NCBI GenBank assembly: GCA_013298995.1 | Contig: JAAFJW010000003.1 | Span: 1 to 54,300, forward strand | Source of the DNA: Sphingobacteriales bacterium | GTDB taxonomy: Bacteria > Bacteroidota > Bacteroidia > Sphingobacteriales > Sphingobacteriaceae | Reading direction: 5' to 3' | Length of the DNA: 54,300 bases | Part shown: positions 8,360-17,032 of the stretch, piece after piece | How positions within the stretch are numbered: position 1 is the first letter of the stretch | Layout: each line of letters starts with the position of its first letter | Translations under genes and position numbers: made by a program | The notes under the pieces: model-generated | What the model saw: the letters and a program-made list of their open reading frames with translations, nothing else | Database searches by the model: none | What the model was told of the DNA's origin: nothing

Positions 8360-8668
8360 TTTGTTTTTTTAATTTAAAAAAAGTAATTTGCTGTATTTTA
8401 AGTTAAGTTAAGTTTTGTTTTTTAAAGCGTGTTACCTAACCTGCTTGCCAGTAGGGTAACATGCAAGGCAATATCAAAATTATAAAAATATGTTTTATTC
8501 ATTGATAAGTTGGGTATTAATAAGATAAATTTAAGCGGTAAAATATTTTTTATTTAGGGGTTGGTACAGGAAGCCTACGATTTAGAAATTGACCTGTTAA
8601 TTAATTTCACACAAAAAAAATAAATTTCAAACGATTAACGAATAAAAAATTGAAATCAAAATAATCAA
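8360..8668. other. Intergenic region between divergent SDR and RhuM genes
   Basis: The 309 bases serve as promoter region for both neighbours, but I cannot point to a good TAnnTTTG box. It contains an imperfect palindrome at 8427-8464 with arms resembling GTTACC and GGTAAC, similar in design to the core of the element at 21873-22025. A 20-codon open stretch at 8561-8623 ends in a stop and looks like a gene remnant at most. Confidence 0.5.
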
Positions 8669-9694
8669 ATGGATCAAAAAAATCATAGTCCAGATATTAT
8701 TATATACCAAACAGAAGACGGTGTAACCAAAATCCAAACCCGACTTGATAACGAAACCGTTTGGCTTACTCAAGCGCAAATGGCTGAGTTGTTTGGCAAA
8801 GGCCGAACTACCATTACAGAACATATACAAAATATATTTTCGGAAGGAGAGCTAGAAGAAAAAATGGTATGTCGGGAATTCCGACATACCACTCTACATG
8901 GGGCTATAGAGGGAAAAACACAAGAACAACTTGTAAAATACTATAACCTTGATGTGATTATTTCTGTAGGTTACCGAGTAAGAAGTCATCAGGGTACAAA
9001 ATTTAGGCAATGGGCTACGGCAAGGCTTCGAGAGTACATTGTAAAAGGATTTACAATGAACGATGAAATGCTAAAACAAGCAGGTGGTGGCAATTATTTT
9101 GAAGAATTATTGGCTCGTATCAGAGATATACGAAGCTCCGAAAAAGTGTTTTGGCGTAAGGTGTTGGATATTTATGCTACCAGTATAGATTATGACCCCA
9201 AGGCTGAAAATTCTGTGTTATTTTTTCAAACCATACAAAACAAAATGCATTGGGCAGCACACGGGCACACAGCAGCCGAAATTATTTACCAACGCATAGA
9301 TGCAACAAAAACAAATTTAGGCTTAACCAATTTTAAAGGTGCAAAACCTAATAAGCAAGAAATTGAAATAGCCAAAAACTACCTCAATGAGGATGAATTG
9401 AATATTTTGAACCGAATGGTAACAGCTTACCTCGACCTAGCCGAAATACAAGCATTAAATAGAAAACCAATGTATATGAAAACTTGGATAGAAAAACTTG
9501 ATGAGTTTATAAACATTACAGGCAATGATATTTTAAAATATAGTGGTACCATAAGCCATCAGCAAGCCATAAACAAAGCCAATGCAGAATACGAGAAATA
9601 TAAAGAACAAACAAAAAACGATTTAAGCCAAGCTGAAAAGCATTTTATTTCAACGATAGAAAATACAGCAAAAAAACTAAGCCCGAAACGTTAG
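8669..9694 (+). CDS. RhuM-family virulence-associated protein
   Basis: The 341-residue product matches the RhuM family (first named from a Salmonella pathogenicity island) across its length. The N-terminus has VWLTQAQMAELFGKGRTTITEHIQNIFSEGEL, a winged-helix-like DNA-binding segment, then VCREFRHTT and YYNLDVIISVGYRVRSHQGTKFRQWATARLREYIVKGF. Its biochemical function is unknown; homologues sit in mobile and defence regions, sometimes beside Fic or restriction genes. Here it stands alone, upstream of mlaEF. A 10-bp perfect inverted repeat lies inside it at 8866-8890. Confidence 0.9.
   Translation: MDQKNHSPDIIIYQTEDGVTKIQTRLDNETVWLTQAQMAELFGKGRTTITEHIQNIFSEGELEEKMVCREFRHTTLHGAIEGKTQEQLVKYYNLDVIISVGYRVRSHQGTKFRQWATARLREYIVKGFTMNDEMLKQAGGGNYFEELLARIRDIRSSEKVFWRKVLDIYATSIDYDPKAENSVLFFQTIQNKMHWAAHGHTAAEIIYQRIDATKTNLGLTNFKGAKPNKQEIEIAKNYLNEDELNILNRMVTAYLDLAEIQALNRKPMYMKTWIEKLDEFINITGNDILKYSGTISHQQAINKANAEYEKYKEQTKNDLSQAEKHFISTIENTAKKLSPKR
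8866..8890. repeat. Inverted repeat inside the RhuM gene
   Basis: GGTATGTCGG (8866-8875) and CCGACATACC (8881-8890) are perfect complements around GAATT, inside the codons for the conserved VCREFRHT segment. It would form a strong hairpin in the mRNA. Confidence 0.85.
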
Positions 9695-9742
9695 TTAATA
9701 AATGCAATCAATAAAAAGTATTACTTTTAAAAAATTTTTGTT

Positions 9743-10477
9743 ATGCTATTTTATCATTTTGGCAAGTATATACTTTTATTAAAATCTGTTTTTAGGAAAC
9801 CCGAAAAATTTAGCATCTACAAGGCCGAAATTTTTAGGGAGATGGTAGAAATTGGTTTAGGCTCTTTAGGGATTGTGAGTATAATATCTGTTTTTATAGG
9901 TGCGGTAACTACTGTACAAACTGCTTTTCAGTTGGTTAGCGATTTAATACCCAAGTCGGTTATTGGCGGTATCACCCGCGATTCTACCATTTTAGAACTT
10001 AGCCCTACCATTTGCTCGCTTGTATTGGCGGGTAAAATAGGCTCCAGCATAGCCTCGCAAATAGGTACCATGCGGGTAACCGAGCAGATAGATGCGCTAG
10101 AAATAATGGGCATAAACGCCCCAGGTTATTTGATATTACCAAAGGTAATGGCAGGCGTTTTGATGATACCTATGCTGGTTATTATCTCTATTTTTTTGAG
10201 TATTATGGGAGGATATTTGGCAGGTACAGCATCGGGCGCTGTTACCGCTGCCGAATTTATACAAGGCCTTACCACTAATTTTAATCCATTTACGGTAACT
10301 ATTGCTATGGTTAAAGCGGTAGTTTTTGCCATTATTATTACCACGGTATCGGCTTACCAAGGTTTTTATACTGGCGGTGGGGCATTAGAGGTAGGCCAAT
10401 CCAGCACTAAGGCGGTGGTAATAAGTTGCATTGCTATTTTAGCTGCCGATTATATTATAGCACAACTATTATTATGA
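9743..10477 (+). CDS. mlaE: MlaE-family ABC transporter permease
   Basis: This is the inner-membrane permease of the Mla lipid transporter that moves phospholipid between the two membranes. It has five to six membrane segments and the family signature GGITRDSTILELSPTICSLVLAGKIGSSIASQIGTMRVTEQIDALEIMG, of which the ExxxLxPTI-type and EQIDAL parts are best conserved. It has 244 residues. Its stop overlaps the start of the ATPase gene by 4 bases (ATGA). No MCE-domain (mlaD) gene follows in this window. Confidence 0.95.
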   Translation: MLFYHFGKYILLLKSVFRKPEKFSIYKAEIFREMVEIGLGSLGIVSIISVFIGAVTTVQTAFQLVSDLIPKSVIGGITRDSTILELSPTICSLVLAGKIGSSIASQIGTMRVTEQIDALEIMGINAPGYLILPKVMAGVLMIPMLVIISIFLSIMGGYLAGTASGAVTAAEFIQGLTTNFNPFTVTIAMVKAVVFAIIITTVSAYQGFYTGGGALEVGQSSTKAVVISCIAILAADYIIAQLLL

Positions 10478-11223
10478 TAGATATTAAAAATATTAGAAAA
10501 AACTTTGGCGAAAACGAAGTTTTAAAAGGTATAAGTGCCGATTTTAAGCCTGGCGTAAGTACGCTAATTATTGGAGGCTCGGGCTCGGGTAAAACTACTT
10601 TGATGAAATGTATGGTGGGCTTGCATGAACCCAATATGGGTAATGTAATGTACGATGACCGAGATTTTACCTCACTTACATTTGAGCAAAGAATTGATAT
10701 CAGAAAAGAAATTGGCATGTTGTTTCAAAGTTCGGCTTTGTTTGATTCGATGACTGTCGAAAAAAATATTTTATTCCCCTTAAATATGTTTAGCAACATG
10801 GGCAAAGGCGAAAAAAAAGACCGGGTAAATTTTGTATTGGAGCGGGTAAACCTAGCGGGTAAAAACAGCCTTTTCCCTGCCGAGCTTTCGGGAGGGATGA
10901 AAAAACGTGTAGGCATAGCCAGGGCCATTGCCATGAACCCTAAATATTTGTTTTGCGATGAGCCAAACTCGGGCCTCGACCCTAAAACCTCTATCCTTAT
11001 TGACGAATTGATACAAGAAATCACCATCGAAAATAATATCACCACCATTGTAGTAACACACGATATGAACTCGGTAATGGGTATAGGCGAGCATATTATA
11101 TTTTTACACCAAGGGCAAAAATGGTGGGAAGGCTCTAATAAAGAAATTACATCAACCAATAATAAAGAACTTAACGAGTTTGTATTTGCCACCAAATTGA
11201 TGGAAACATTACTCAAAAAATAA
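10474..11223 (+). CDS. mlaF: MlaF-family ABC transporter ATPase
   Basis: I start it at the ATG overlapping the mlaE stop (249 residues); a frame opening at 10426 lies inside mlaE. It has Walker A GGSGSGKTT (about residue 35), signature AELSGGMKKRVGIARAIAM, Walker B YLFCDEPNSGLDP and the switch His in VVTHDM. The DEPNSGLDP form is typical of MlaF. It pairs with mlaE as one translationally coupled unit. Confidence 0.96.
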   Translation: MIDIKNIRKNFGENEVLKGISADFKPGVSTLIIGGSGSGKTTLMKCMVGLHEPNMGNVMYDDRDFTSLTFEQRIDIRKEIGMLFQSSALFDSMTVEKNILFPLNMFSNMGKGEKKDRVNFVLERVNLAGKNSLFPAELSGGMKKRVGIARAIAMNPKYLFCDEPNSGLDPKTSILIDELIQEITIENNITTIVVTHDMNSVMGIGEHIIFLHQGQKWWEGSNKEITSTNNKELNEFVFATKLMETLLKK

Positions 11224-11240
11224 AACACAAAAATATATAA

Positions 11241-12134
11241 ATGGCAATACCCATCATTACCGCAATATGCCCGCAATATTGGAACGATTACGAATTATTA
11301 GATTGTGGCGATTTTGAAAAATTAGAACGTTTTGGCCAATTAATTTTAATACGCCCCGAACCGCAAGCCGTATGGCCCAAAATATTGCCCGAAAGCGAGT
11401 GGACTAAGCAACACCATATACGGTTTAAAGGCCGTAGTGCTACCTTTGGCGAATGGGTAAAAAAAACAAAAGATGTACCCGATAGGTGGCATATTACCTA
11501 CGCCAACCCTAATGTTAATATAAAATTTCGGCTTGCTTTAACTTCGTTTAAGCATGTAGGTATTTTTCCCGAGCAGGCTGTAAATTGGGATTATATTTCA
11601 TCCGCTATTGCGGAGTTTAAAACTCCCAAACCCAAAATACTAAACCTATTTGCCTATACGGGTGGCGCATCGTTAATAGCCAAAGCGGCTGGTGCCGATA
11701 TTACCCATGTGGATTCGATAAAGCAAGTAGTAAGCTGGGCTAGCGAAAACCAAGAATTATCGGGCTTAAAAGATATGCGCTGGGTGGTAGAAGATGCCCT
11801 AAAATTTGTACAACGCGAATTAAAACGGGGCAACAAATACAATGGCATTATACTGGACCCACCTGCGTATGGCCACGGCCCTAAAGGCGAAAAATGGAAA
11901 CTCGAAGACCATATACAAACCATGATGAAAGATGTGGTACAATTACTAGACCCCGATGAGCATTTTTTAATACTCAACACTTATTCCCTAGGTTTTTCGC
12001 CCATTATTGTCCAAAACTTAATAAAAGGCGCATTCCCGAAAGTAAAAAACCTAGCTATTGGCGAGTTGTATTTGGCCGCTAAAAGTGGTGTTAATTTACC
12101 ATTGGGAGTGTTTGGGAGGTTTAAATCAACATAG
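11241..12134 (+). CDS. Class I SAM-dependent methyltransferase, RlmI-like
   Basis: The C-terminal two thirds form a Rossmann methyltransferase of the RlmI/RlmK group: ILNLFAYTGGASLIAKAAGA (motif I, SAM binding), THVDSIKQVVSWASEN (motif II) and IILDPPAYGHGPKGEKW (motif IV). RlmI and RlmK methylate 23S rRNA, but this protein lacks the N-terminal PUA domain, having instead a short beta-rich segment, so the exact target is uncertain. It follows mlaF by 17 bases and may be co-transcribed. Confidence 0.88.
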   Translation: MAIPIITAICPQYWNDYELLDCGDFEKLERFGQLILIRPEPQAVWPKILPESEWTKQHHIRFKGRSATFGEWVKKTKDVPDRWHITYANPNVNIKFRLALTSFKHVGIFPEQAVNWDYISSAIAEFKTPKPKILNLFAYTGGASLIAKAAGADITHVDSIKQVVSWASENQELSGLKDMRWVVEDALKFVQRELKRGNKYNGIILDPPAYGHGPKGEKWKLEDHIQTMMKDVVQLLDPDEHFLILNTYSLGFSPIIVQNLIKGAFPKVKNLAIGELYLAAKSGVNLPLGVFGRFKST

Positions 12135-12354
12135 GTGTAGGCTTATATATTACACCGTTATATAGTATAGCGTTATCCTAAAAGTGCTTGACGGCTATCC
12201 CACAAAGGGGAGATGCACAAGAGTGAAATTTTGCATTTAGATTATTAGGTGTAAGAGAAAAATCATAAATCACACATCAGCAATCCAAAAAACTGTGTTT
12301 ATCAGTACCATCTGTGATTATAATTAATGTGCAAAATCCCCCTTTCGGTCTTTG

Positions 12355-13440
12355 TTACCTATTTGCTATTTTTCGCAGTCTTTCTTTCATCAGTTTACTC
12401 ATGGGTACCTCTATATAATAATTTATAAACCAAGCTATTATAATTACAACAGGTAGTGCTACAAAAAATGAAGCAAGCCAAAAATTAACTTGCATTTTAA
12501 TAGTAAAAAAAGGTATAATAAAGTTTCTAGATACTAACTGATGAATTAAATACAAAGCAAATGATATTTTACCAAGAAAAAGAGTCCATCTTGAAACTAT
12601 AAAATTTAACTTATTGTTCACAAAAAGTATAAATAATACAAAATATATGGTTAACATCATTGTATATTCATTATGAGATATAAACATTGAAGATTTACCT
12701 GAATACTTAAACAACAATATTTGGCTTATTAAGCAAATTATCAAAATTATATAATTCTCAAAAAGTTTATTTTTATTGGTATAAATTGTATAAAAAACAG
12801 TTCCAGCAAAAAACAAAGGAATAAACAACAACAACGGTAACCAGTAAATCAGTTTTTTTACTATATAAATATCACCCCAAAAAGTAGTCATTATCACAAC
12901 TAAAACACATAATCCTATTCCAATTATTTTTAAATGTTTAAGCATTTTAAAATGGAAAAGCAATAAAATTCCGATGTAAAAAGTCATTTCAATTATCATA
13001 GTCCAATAAGGGCCATCAATATCTGATATTTTTAAATAAAATTGAAACATTGTCATATTTCCTAAATATTGTATAAAATTAATTTTACCTAAGCCTCCAT
13101 TTATAAAAATAGAATAAACAGAAAGTAGTATAAAAGTGAAAGTTACACACGTCCAATATGTAGGATATAATCTACTAATTCTGTTAATAACAAAATCTAA
13201 ACTATTATGCGCTTTGTTTATACTCATATAAATCACAAATCCACTTATAATAAAAAACAAATCTACCCCTGTAATGCCTAACTTAAATCCGAATTGAGCC
13301 TCTGGCCTGTACATTGTAAAATGAAAAAAAACCACTATTAAAGCGGCTATGCCTCGTAGTGAATCTATCGCTTGGTACCTATTGGAATTATTGCTCATTT
13401 TTTTATTTAAGTATTGAGCCATAAAGTTAGTTTTTCTCAT
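12355..13440 (-). CDS. Membrane acyltransferase (OafA/YrhL, acyltransferase 3 family)
   Basis: The product is an integral membrane O-acyltransferase with about ten membrane helices, of the type that acetylates surface polysaccharides or peptidoglycan. The N-terminal motif YQAIDSLRGIAALIVVFFHF contains the family His in the first helix, and GVDLFFIISGFVIY and NRISRLYPTYW follow. Starts at 13440 or, giving a more usual N-terminus, at the Met codon at 13398. It is visibly more AT-rich than its neighbours and stands alone between long non-coding stretches, which suggests recent acquisition. Confidence 0.9.
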   Translation of the reverse strand: MRKTNFMAQYLNKKMSNNSNRYQAIDSLRGIAALIVVFFHFTMYRPEAQFGFKLGITGVDLFFIISGFVIYMSINKAHNSLDFVINRISRLYPTYWTCVTFTFILLSVYSIFINGGLGKINFIQYLGNMTMFQFYLKISDIDGPYWTMIIEMTFYIGILLLFHFKMLKHLKIIGIGLCVLVVIMTTFWGDIYIVKKLIYWLPLLLFIPLFFAGTVFYTIYTNKNKLFENYIILIICLISQILLFKYSGKSSMFISHNEYTMMLTIYFVLFILFVNNKLNFIVSRWTLFLGKISFALYLIHQLVSRNFIIPFFTIKMQVNFWLASFFVALPVVIIIAWFINYYIEVPMSKLMKERLRKIANR

Positions 13441-13959
13441 CCATTTATTTTTTATTGATTTTTATTTGATGAAAACGCACCATAAAAACTAAATAGTATA
13501 AAATTTATTTTTTTAACATCAAGTTAAATATAAAGTTTTTCCCGTGGTTGGTGGCACATAAAAAACCAAAAAGGTGAGATGCGTTTTTATGAAATTTAGC
13601 TTACGGTGCAATATCTCAAGTGTTAAATAAAAAATGCTTGGATGGGAGCGCAACAATTAAAAAAACTGGGTGTAGGGTGTATTTTTTAGTAGGCGGTTAT
13701 AAGTAAGCCAGTGGGTATATGCGAATATATAGCCTAAGATTTCTTTTTTTTGAAATGATAAAAAAGTACTATGTGAGTATCTTATTAAGGCCGAGCTTGT
13801 TATACTAATTATAAATTTATTACCTTAGGCAGCAAATAAAGTAGCACAAAAGCATTTTTTTTTTAACCTTTGTAAATTCGTATTAATGCTTACTGCGCCA
13901 ATATTGCAAATAAAATACTACCCTCAATTATACCAACGATGGTAAAATAAAATTAAAAT
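13441..13959. other. Non-coding region of 519 bases
   Basis: No ORF worth calling on either strand. A possible promoter for the DUF4290 gene is TTG at 13799-13801 with TACCTTAG some 21 bases on, two changes from the TAnnTTTG consensus. I see no repeat or RNA fold that I would defend. Confidence 0.4.
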
Positions 13960-14670
13960 ATGACAACTACAACACCCGCAACATTTGATTACAACACCTC
14001 GAGAGAGAAATTGATTGTAGCCGAATATGGCCGAAATGTACAAAATATGGTACATTATATATGCGCCCTGCCTACCAAAGACGAACGCAACCGCTATGCC
14101 CAAGTGGTAATAGATATGATGGGATTTTTAAATCCGCACCTACGAGATGTACCCGATTTTAAGCATAAACTTTGGGACCATCTCCATATCATTTCTGATT
14201 TTAAAATTGATGTGGACTCGCAATACCCATTACCATCAAAAGAAGCCTTGCACTTTAAACCCAAGGCTTTAGCCTACCCTCAAAACCGCATTAAGTTTAA
14301 ACATTACGGCCACACGGTAGAAATGATGATTAAACGGGCAAAAGAAATTACCGAACCCGACCGTAAAAATCACATGATAAATTCTATTGCTAATTTTATG
14401 AAAATGGCTTACATCGCTTGGAATAAAGACCACGTTACCGACGAGCAAATAATATCAGATTTTCAGGCAATAAGCAATGGCGAGCTAGATACCAGCAACA
14501 TTATTTTTAATAAAATAGAAGTTAAACCACCCGTGGTAAACAGCCCACGTAATGCCAAAACCAATAACAAAGGGCGCACCAATAACTACAGTAAAAACGG
14601 TGGCAGCAACAACCAAAATAACCGTGGCAAAAGTAATTACAGCAACGGCGGAAGTAAAAAAAGTTATTAA
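13960..14670 (+). CDS. DUF4290 family protein
   Basis: The 236-residue product matches DUF4290, a family largely restricted to Bacteroidota: FDYNTSREKLIVAEYGRNVQNMVHYICALPTKDERNRYAQVVIDMMG and LWDHLHIISDFKIDVDSQYPLP are conserved. The function is unknown. The last 40 residues are a low-complexity tail of Asn, Gly, Ser and Lys, which could bind nucleic acid. It precedes murA by 52 bases, an arrangement conserved in the phylum, so a role connected with cell-wall synthesis is plausible. Confidence 0.92.
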   Translation: MTTTTPATFDYNTSREKLIVAEYGRNVQNMVHYICALPTKDERNRYAQVVIDMMGFLNPHLRDVPDFKHKLWDHLHIISDFKIDVDSQYPLPSKEALHFKPKALAYPQNRIKFKHYGHTVEMMIKRAKEITEPDRKNHMINSIANFMKMAYIAWNKDHVTDEQIISDFQAISNGELDTSNIIFNKIEVKPPVVNSPRNAKTNNKGRTNNYSKNGGSNNQNNRGKSNYSNGGSKKSY

Positions 14671-14722
14671 TTACCAGTATTGATAAAAAATAAAAATGAA
14701 TATTATTTATTCATAAAAAAAT

Positions 14723-16027
14723 ATGAGTGCATTTGAAATAAGAGGTGGCAAACCCCTAAAAGGCGAAATTATACCACAGGGCGCAAAAAACGAAGCCCTA
14801 CAAATATTATCGGCAGTTTTATTAACCGATAAAAAAATTACCATTAGCAATATTCCCGATATTGTTGATGTAGTAAAACTGATAGAATTACTGGCCGATT
14901 TAGGTGTAGAAGTTAACCGTTTAAATAAAGATACTTACGAGTTTAGAGCGGCAAATATTAACCTCGAGTTTTTTAGCTCACAAACCTTTAAAAACAAAGG
15001 CGGTGGATTAAGAGGCTCTATTATGATAGTAGGCCCACTTTTAGCCCGCTTTGGCAAAGCCGCCATACCCAAGCCAGGGGGCGATAAAATTGGCCGCCGT
15101 AGGTTAGATACCCATTTTTTAGGCCTCGAAAAATTAGGCGCAAAATTTAACTATAACCAAGATACAGGCTTTTTTAATATCGATGCCACCCAGCTTAAAG
15201 GCACATTTATATTGCTCGAAGAAGCATCCGTAACAGGTACAGCCAATATTGTAATGGCCGCTGTATTGGCCCAAGGTACTACCACTATTTACAACGCCGC
15301 CTGCGAACCATATTTGCAACAATTGTGCAAAATGCTAAACCGTATGGGCGCAAAAATTACGGGCATAGGCTCTAATTTATTAACTATCGAAGGCGTAGAT
15401 GGATTAAACGGTACCGAACATAGGCTATTGCCCGATATGATTGAGATAGGCTCCTTTATTGGCCTAGCCGCCATGACCGAAAGCGAAATTACCATTAAAA
15501 ACGTGTGTTTTAACGAACTAGGCATTATACCCAACACATTCCGCCGTTTAGGTATTAACTTTGAATTGCGCAACGACGATATTTACATCCCCTCGCAAAA
15601 ACATTACGAAATCGATACTTTTATTGATGGCTCTATACTTAACATATCCGACGCACCGTGGCCAGGCTTTACGCCCGATTTACTTTCGATAGTGCTGGTG
15701 GTAGCCTCACAAGCAAAAGGCTCGGTGTTAATACACCAAAAAATGTTCGAAAGTAGGCTGTTTTTTGTAGATAAATTAATTGATATGGGCGCACAAATTA
15801 TCCTTTGCGACCCTCACCGAGCCACCGTAATTGGCCTCGATAAAAAATATGCTTTACGTGGAATAGAGATGACATCGCCCGATATTAGAGCAGGTGTATC
15901 CTTACTTATAGCAGCATTATCGGCGCAAGGCCGCTCCATTATACACAATATCGAGCAAATAGAACGTGGTTACCAAGATATTGATACCAGGCTAATTGCA
16001 CTTGGTGCCGATATTAGGCGGGTTTAA
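14723..16027 (+). CDS. murA: UDP-N-acetylglucosamine 1-carboxyvinyltransferase
   Basis: MurA makes the first committed step of peptidoglycan synthesis, transferring enolpyruvate from PEP to UDP-GlcNAc. The N-terminus has GAKNEALQILSAVLL with the conserved Lys and Asn, and the catalytic loop reads KPGGDKIGRRRLDTH. The residue in the place of the usual catalytic Cys is Asp (residue 121), the change that makes MurA insensitive to fosfomycin in other bacteria. It has 434 residues, full length for the family. Confidence 0.97.
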   Translation: MSAFEIRGGKPLKGEIIPQGAKNEALQILSAVLLTDKKITISNIPDIVDVVKLIELLADLGVEVNRLNKDTYEFRAANINLEFFSSQTFKNKGGGLRGSIMIVGPLLARFGKAAIPKPGGDKIGRRRLDTHFLGLEKLGAKFNYNQDTGFFNIDATQLKGTFILLEEASVTGTANIVMAAVLAQGTTTIYNAACEPYLQQLCKMLNRMGAKITGIGSNLLTIEGVDGLNGTEHRLLPDMIEIGSFIGLAAMTESEITIKNVCFNELGIIPNTFRRLGINFELRNDDIYIPSQKHYEIDTFIDGSILNISDAPWPGFTPDLLSIVLVVASQAKGSVLIHQKMFESRLFFVDKLIDMGAQIILCDPHRATVIGLDKKYALRGIEMTSPDIRAGVSLLIAALSAQGRSIIHNIEQIERGYQDIDTRLIALGADIRRV

Positions 16028-16157
16028 ATTTTTATTTACTAAAATTTATTAGCGTTAATAAACACTTTAAATTATTAACATACATTCAATACTTTTTAGC
16101 AATATCAACGCAAAGGGTGTAGGGAGAATATGGTAAGGTAAACGGTATGTAATAAAC

Positions 16158-16192
16158 CAAAAAACCCACTTTAATCATAATTAAAGTGGGTT
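16158..16192 (-). terminator. Rho-independent terminator after tRNA-Leu
   Basis: AACCCACTTTAAT (163-175) and ATTAAAGTGGGTT (180-192) are perfect 13-bp arms around CATA. On the minus strand the stem is followed by six T. It starts 2 bases after the tRNA-Leu 3' end. Confidence 0.9.
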
Positions 16193-16193
16193 G

Positions 16194-16278
16194 TACTCAG
16201 AGCGGGAATCGAACCCGCACTCCTTTAACGGGAACAGGATTTTAAGTCCTGCGTGTCTACCAGTTCCACCATCTGAGC
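16194..16278 (-). tRNA. tRNA-Leu (anticodon TAA)
   Basis: The minus strand folds as a class II tRNA of 85 bases with a long variable arm: acceptor GCTCAGA with TCTGAGT (a G-U first pair), anticodon stem CAGGA/TCCTG around CTTAAAA, and T-arm GCGGGTTCGATTCCCGC. The 3' CCA is not encoded. It lies downstream of tRNA-Gly on the same strand and is closed by a strong terminator. Confidence 0.95.
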
Positions 16279-16330
16279 GTGGGGTTTACCATTTTTAAAA
16301 ACAAATCCCTTCCTTTATAGGGGAAGGGAT

Positions 16331-16406
16331 TGGAGCGAAAGACGAGGTTCGAACTCGCGACCTCAACCTTGGCAAGGTTGCGCTCTACCAACTGAGCTAC
16401 TTTCGC
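16331..16406 (-). tRNA. tRNA-Gly (anticodon GCC)
   Basis: The minus strand gives GCGAAAG pairing with CTTTCGC, a D-arm AGCTCAGTTGGTAGAGC, the anticodon arm CAACC-TTGCCAA-GGTTG and a normal T-arm. Here CCA is encoded (76 bases in total), unlike in the tRNA-Leu next to it. Confidence 0.96.
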
Positions 16407-16491
16407 ATTTTATTAAAAGAACATTTCCCTTTGCGGGAGTGCAAATATATACAGAAATGTGTATTTTACAAATAGCAGCTCCAAAAATATT

Positions 16492-16983
16492 TCACATTTT
16501 ATTTAAGTCGCTATTGTTCAATATATAAGAAATTAAATCACTCTCGAAACCTCGGCTTAAGGCGTATTGATATAGTTTATACTTAGCTTTTCGGGGTTCA
16601 TTTTCGTTTATCGTTTGTCGTTTTTTTAGTATAACTGATTTTATTTTTTCAAAATACTCGGCATCGCTTAAACTGTTTAAGGCTTTTTTTATTAATGGCT
16701 CGCTTACGTTTTTTAAGCGTAAACCTTGTTTTATCTTAATTTTACCCCAATTTTTAATATTAAATTTTCCCGAAACATAAGCTAGGGCAAAGCGTTCTTC
16801 GTTCAAAAAATTATCGGTAATTAGTTCACATACTATTTCATCCACCTCGCTAGCATACACACCCAGTTCAAAAAGCATGGTTTTAACTTCCCAGTGGCTT
16901 CTTTCTTGGTAAGCGCAATAGTTTTGGGCTTTCGCCAATGCCGTAGCTTTGTTGATAAAGGGTTTCGAAGTATTTTTATCCAT
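16492..16983 (-). CDS. recX: Regulatory protein RecX
   Basis: RecX binds and restrains RecA filaments. The 163-residue product shows the three-helix repeats of the family: KAQNYCAYQERSHWEVKTMLFELG, then LITDNFLNEERFALAYVSGKFNIKNWGKIKIKQGLRLKNV. The length is typical. It is divergent from murF-alr with a 49-base gap if the latter starts at 17033. No recA is nearby. Confidence 0.9.
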   Translation of the reverse strand: MDKNTSKPFINKATALAKAQNYCAYQERSHWEVKTMLFELGVYASEVDEIVCELITDNFLNEERFALAYVSGKFNIKNWGKIKIKQGLRLKNVSEPLIKKALNSLSDAEYFEKIKSVILKKRQTINENEPRKAKYKLYQYALSRGFESDLISYILNNSDLNKM

Positions 16984-17032
16984 CGGCGATAAAATTAGTG
17001 TTATTCACGAATATTCATCAAATTTGCCACAG

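Noticed and set aside
8561-8623. Short open stretch before RhuM that looks protein-like
   Set aside because: Twenty codons ending in a stop with no start codon and no recognisable family; too short to call even as a pseudogene.
11654-11980. 108-codon frame antisense to the methyltransferase
   Set aside because: Fully inside a well-supported gene on the other strand; no family resemblance.
16949-17032. N-terminal extension of MurF-Alr
   Set aside because: It would overlap recX on the other strand and is not found in the family; the ATG at 17033 gives the expected N-terminus.
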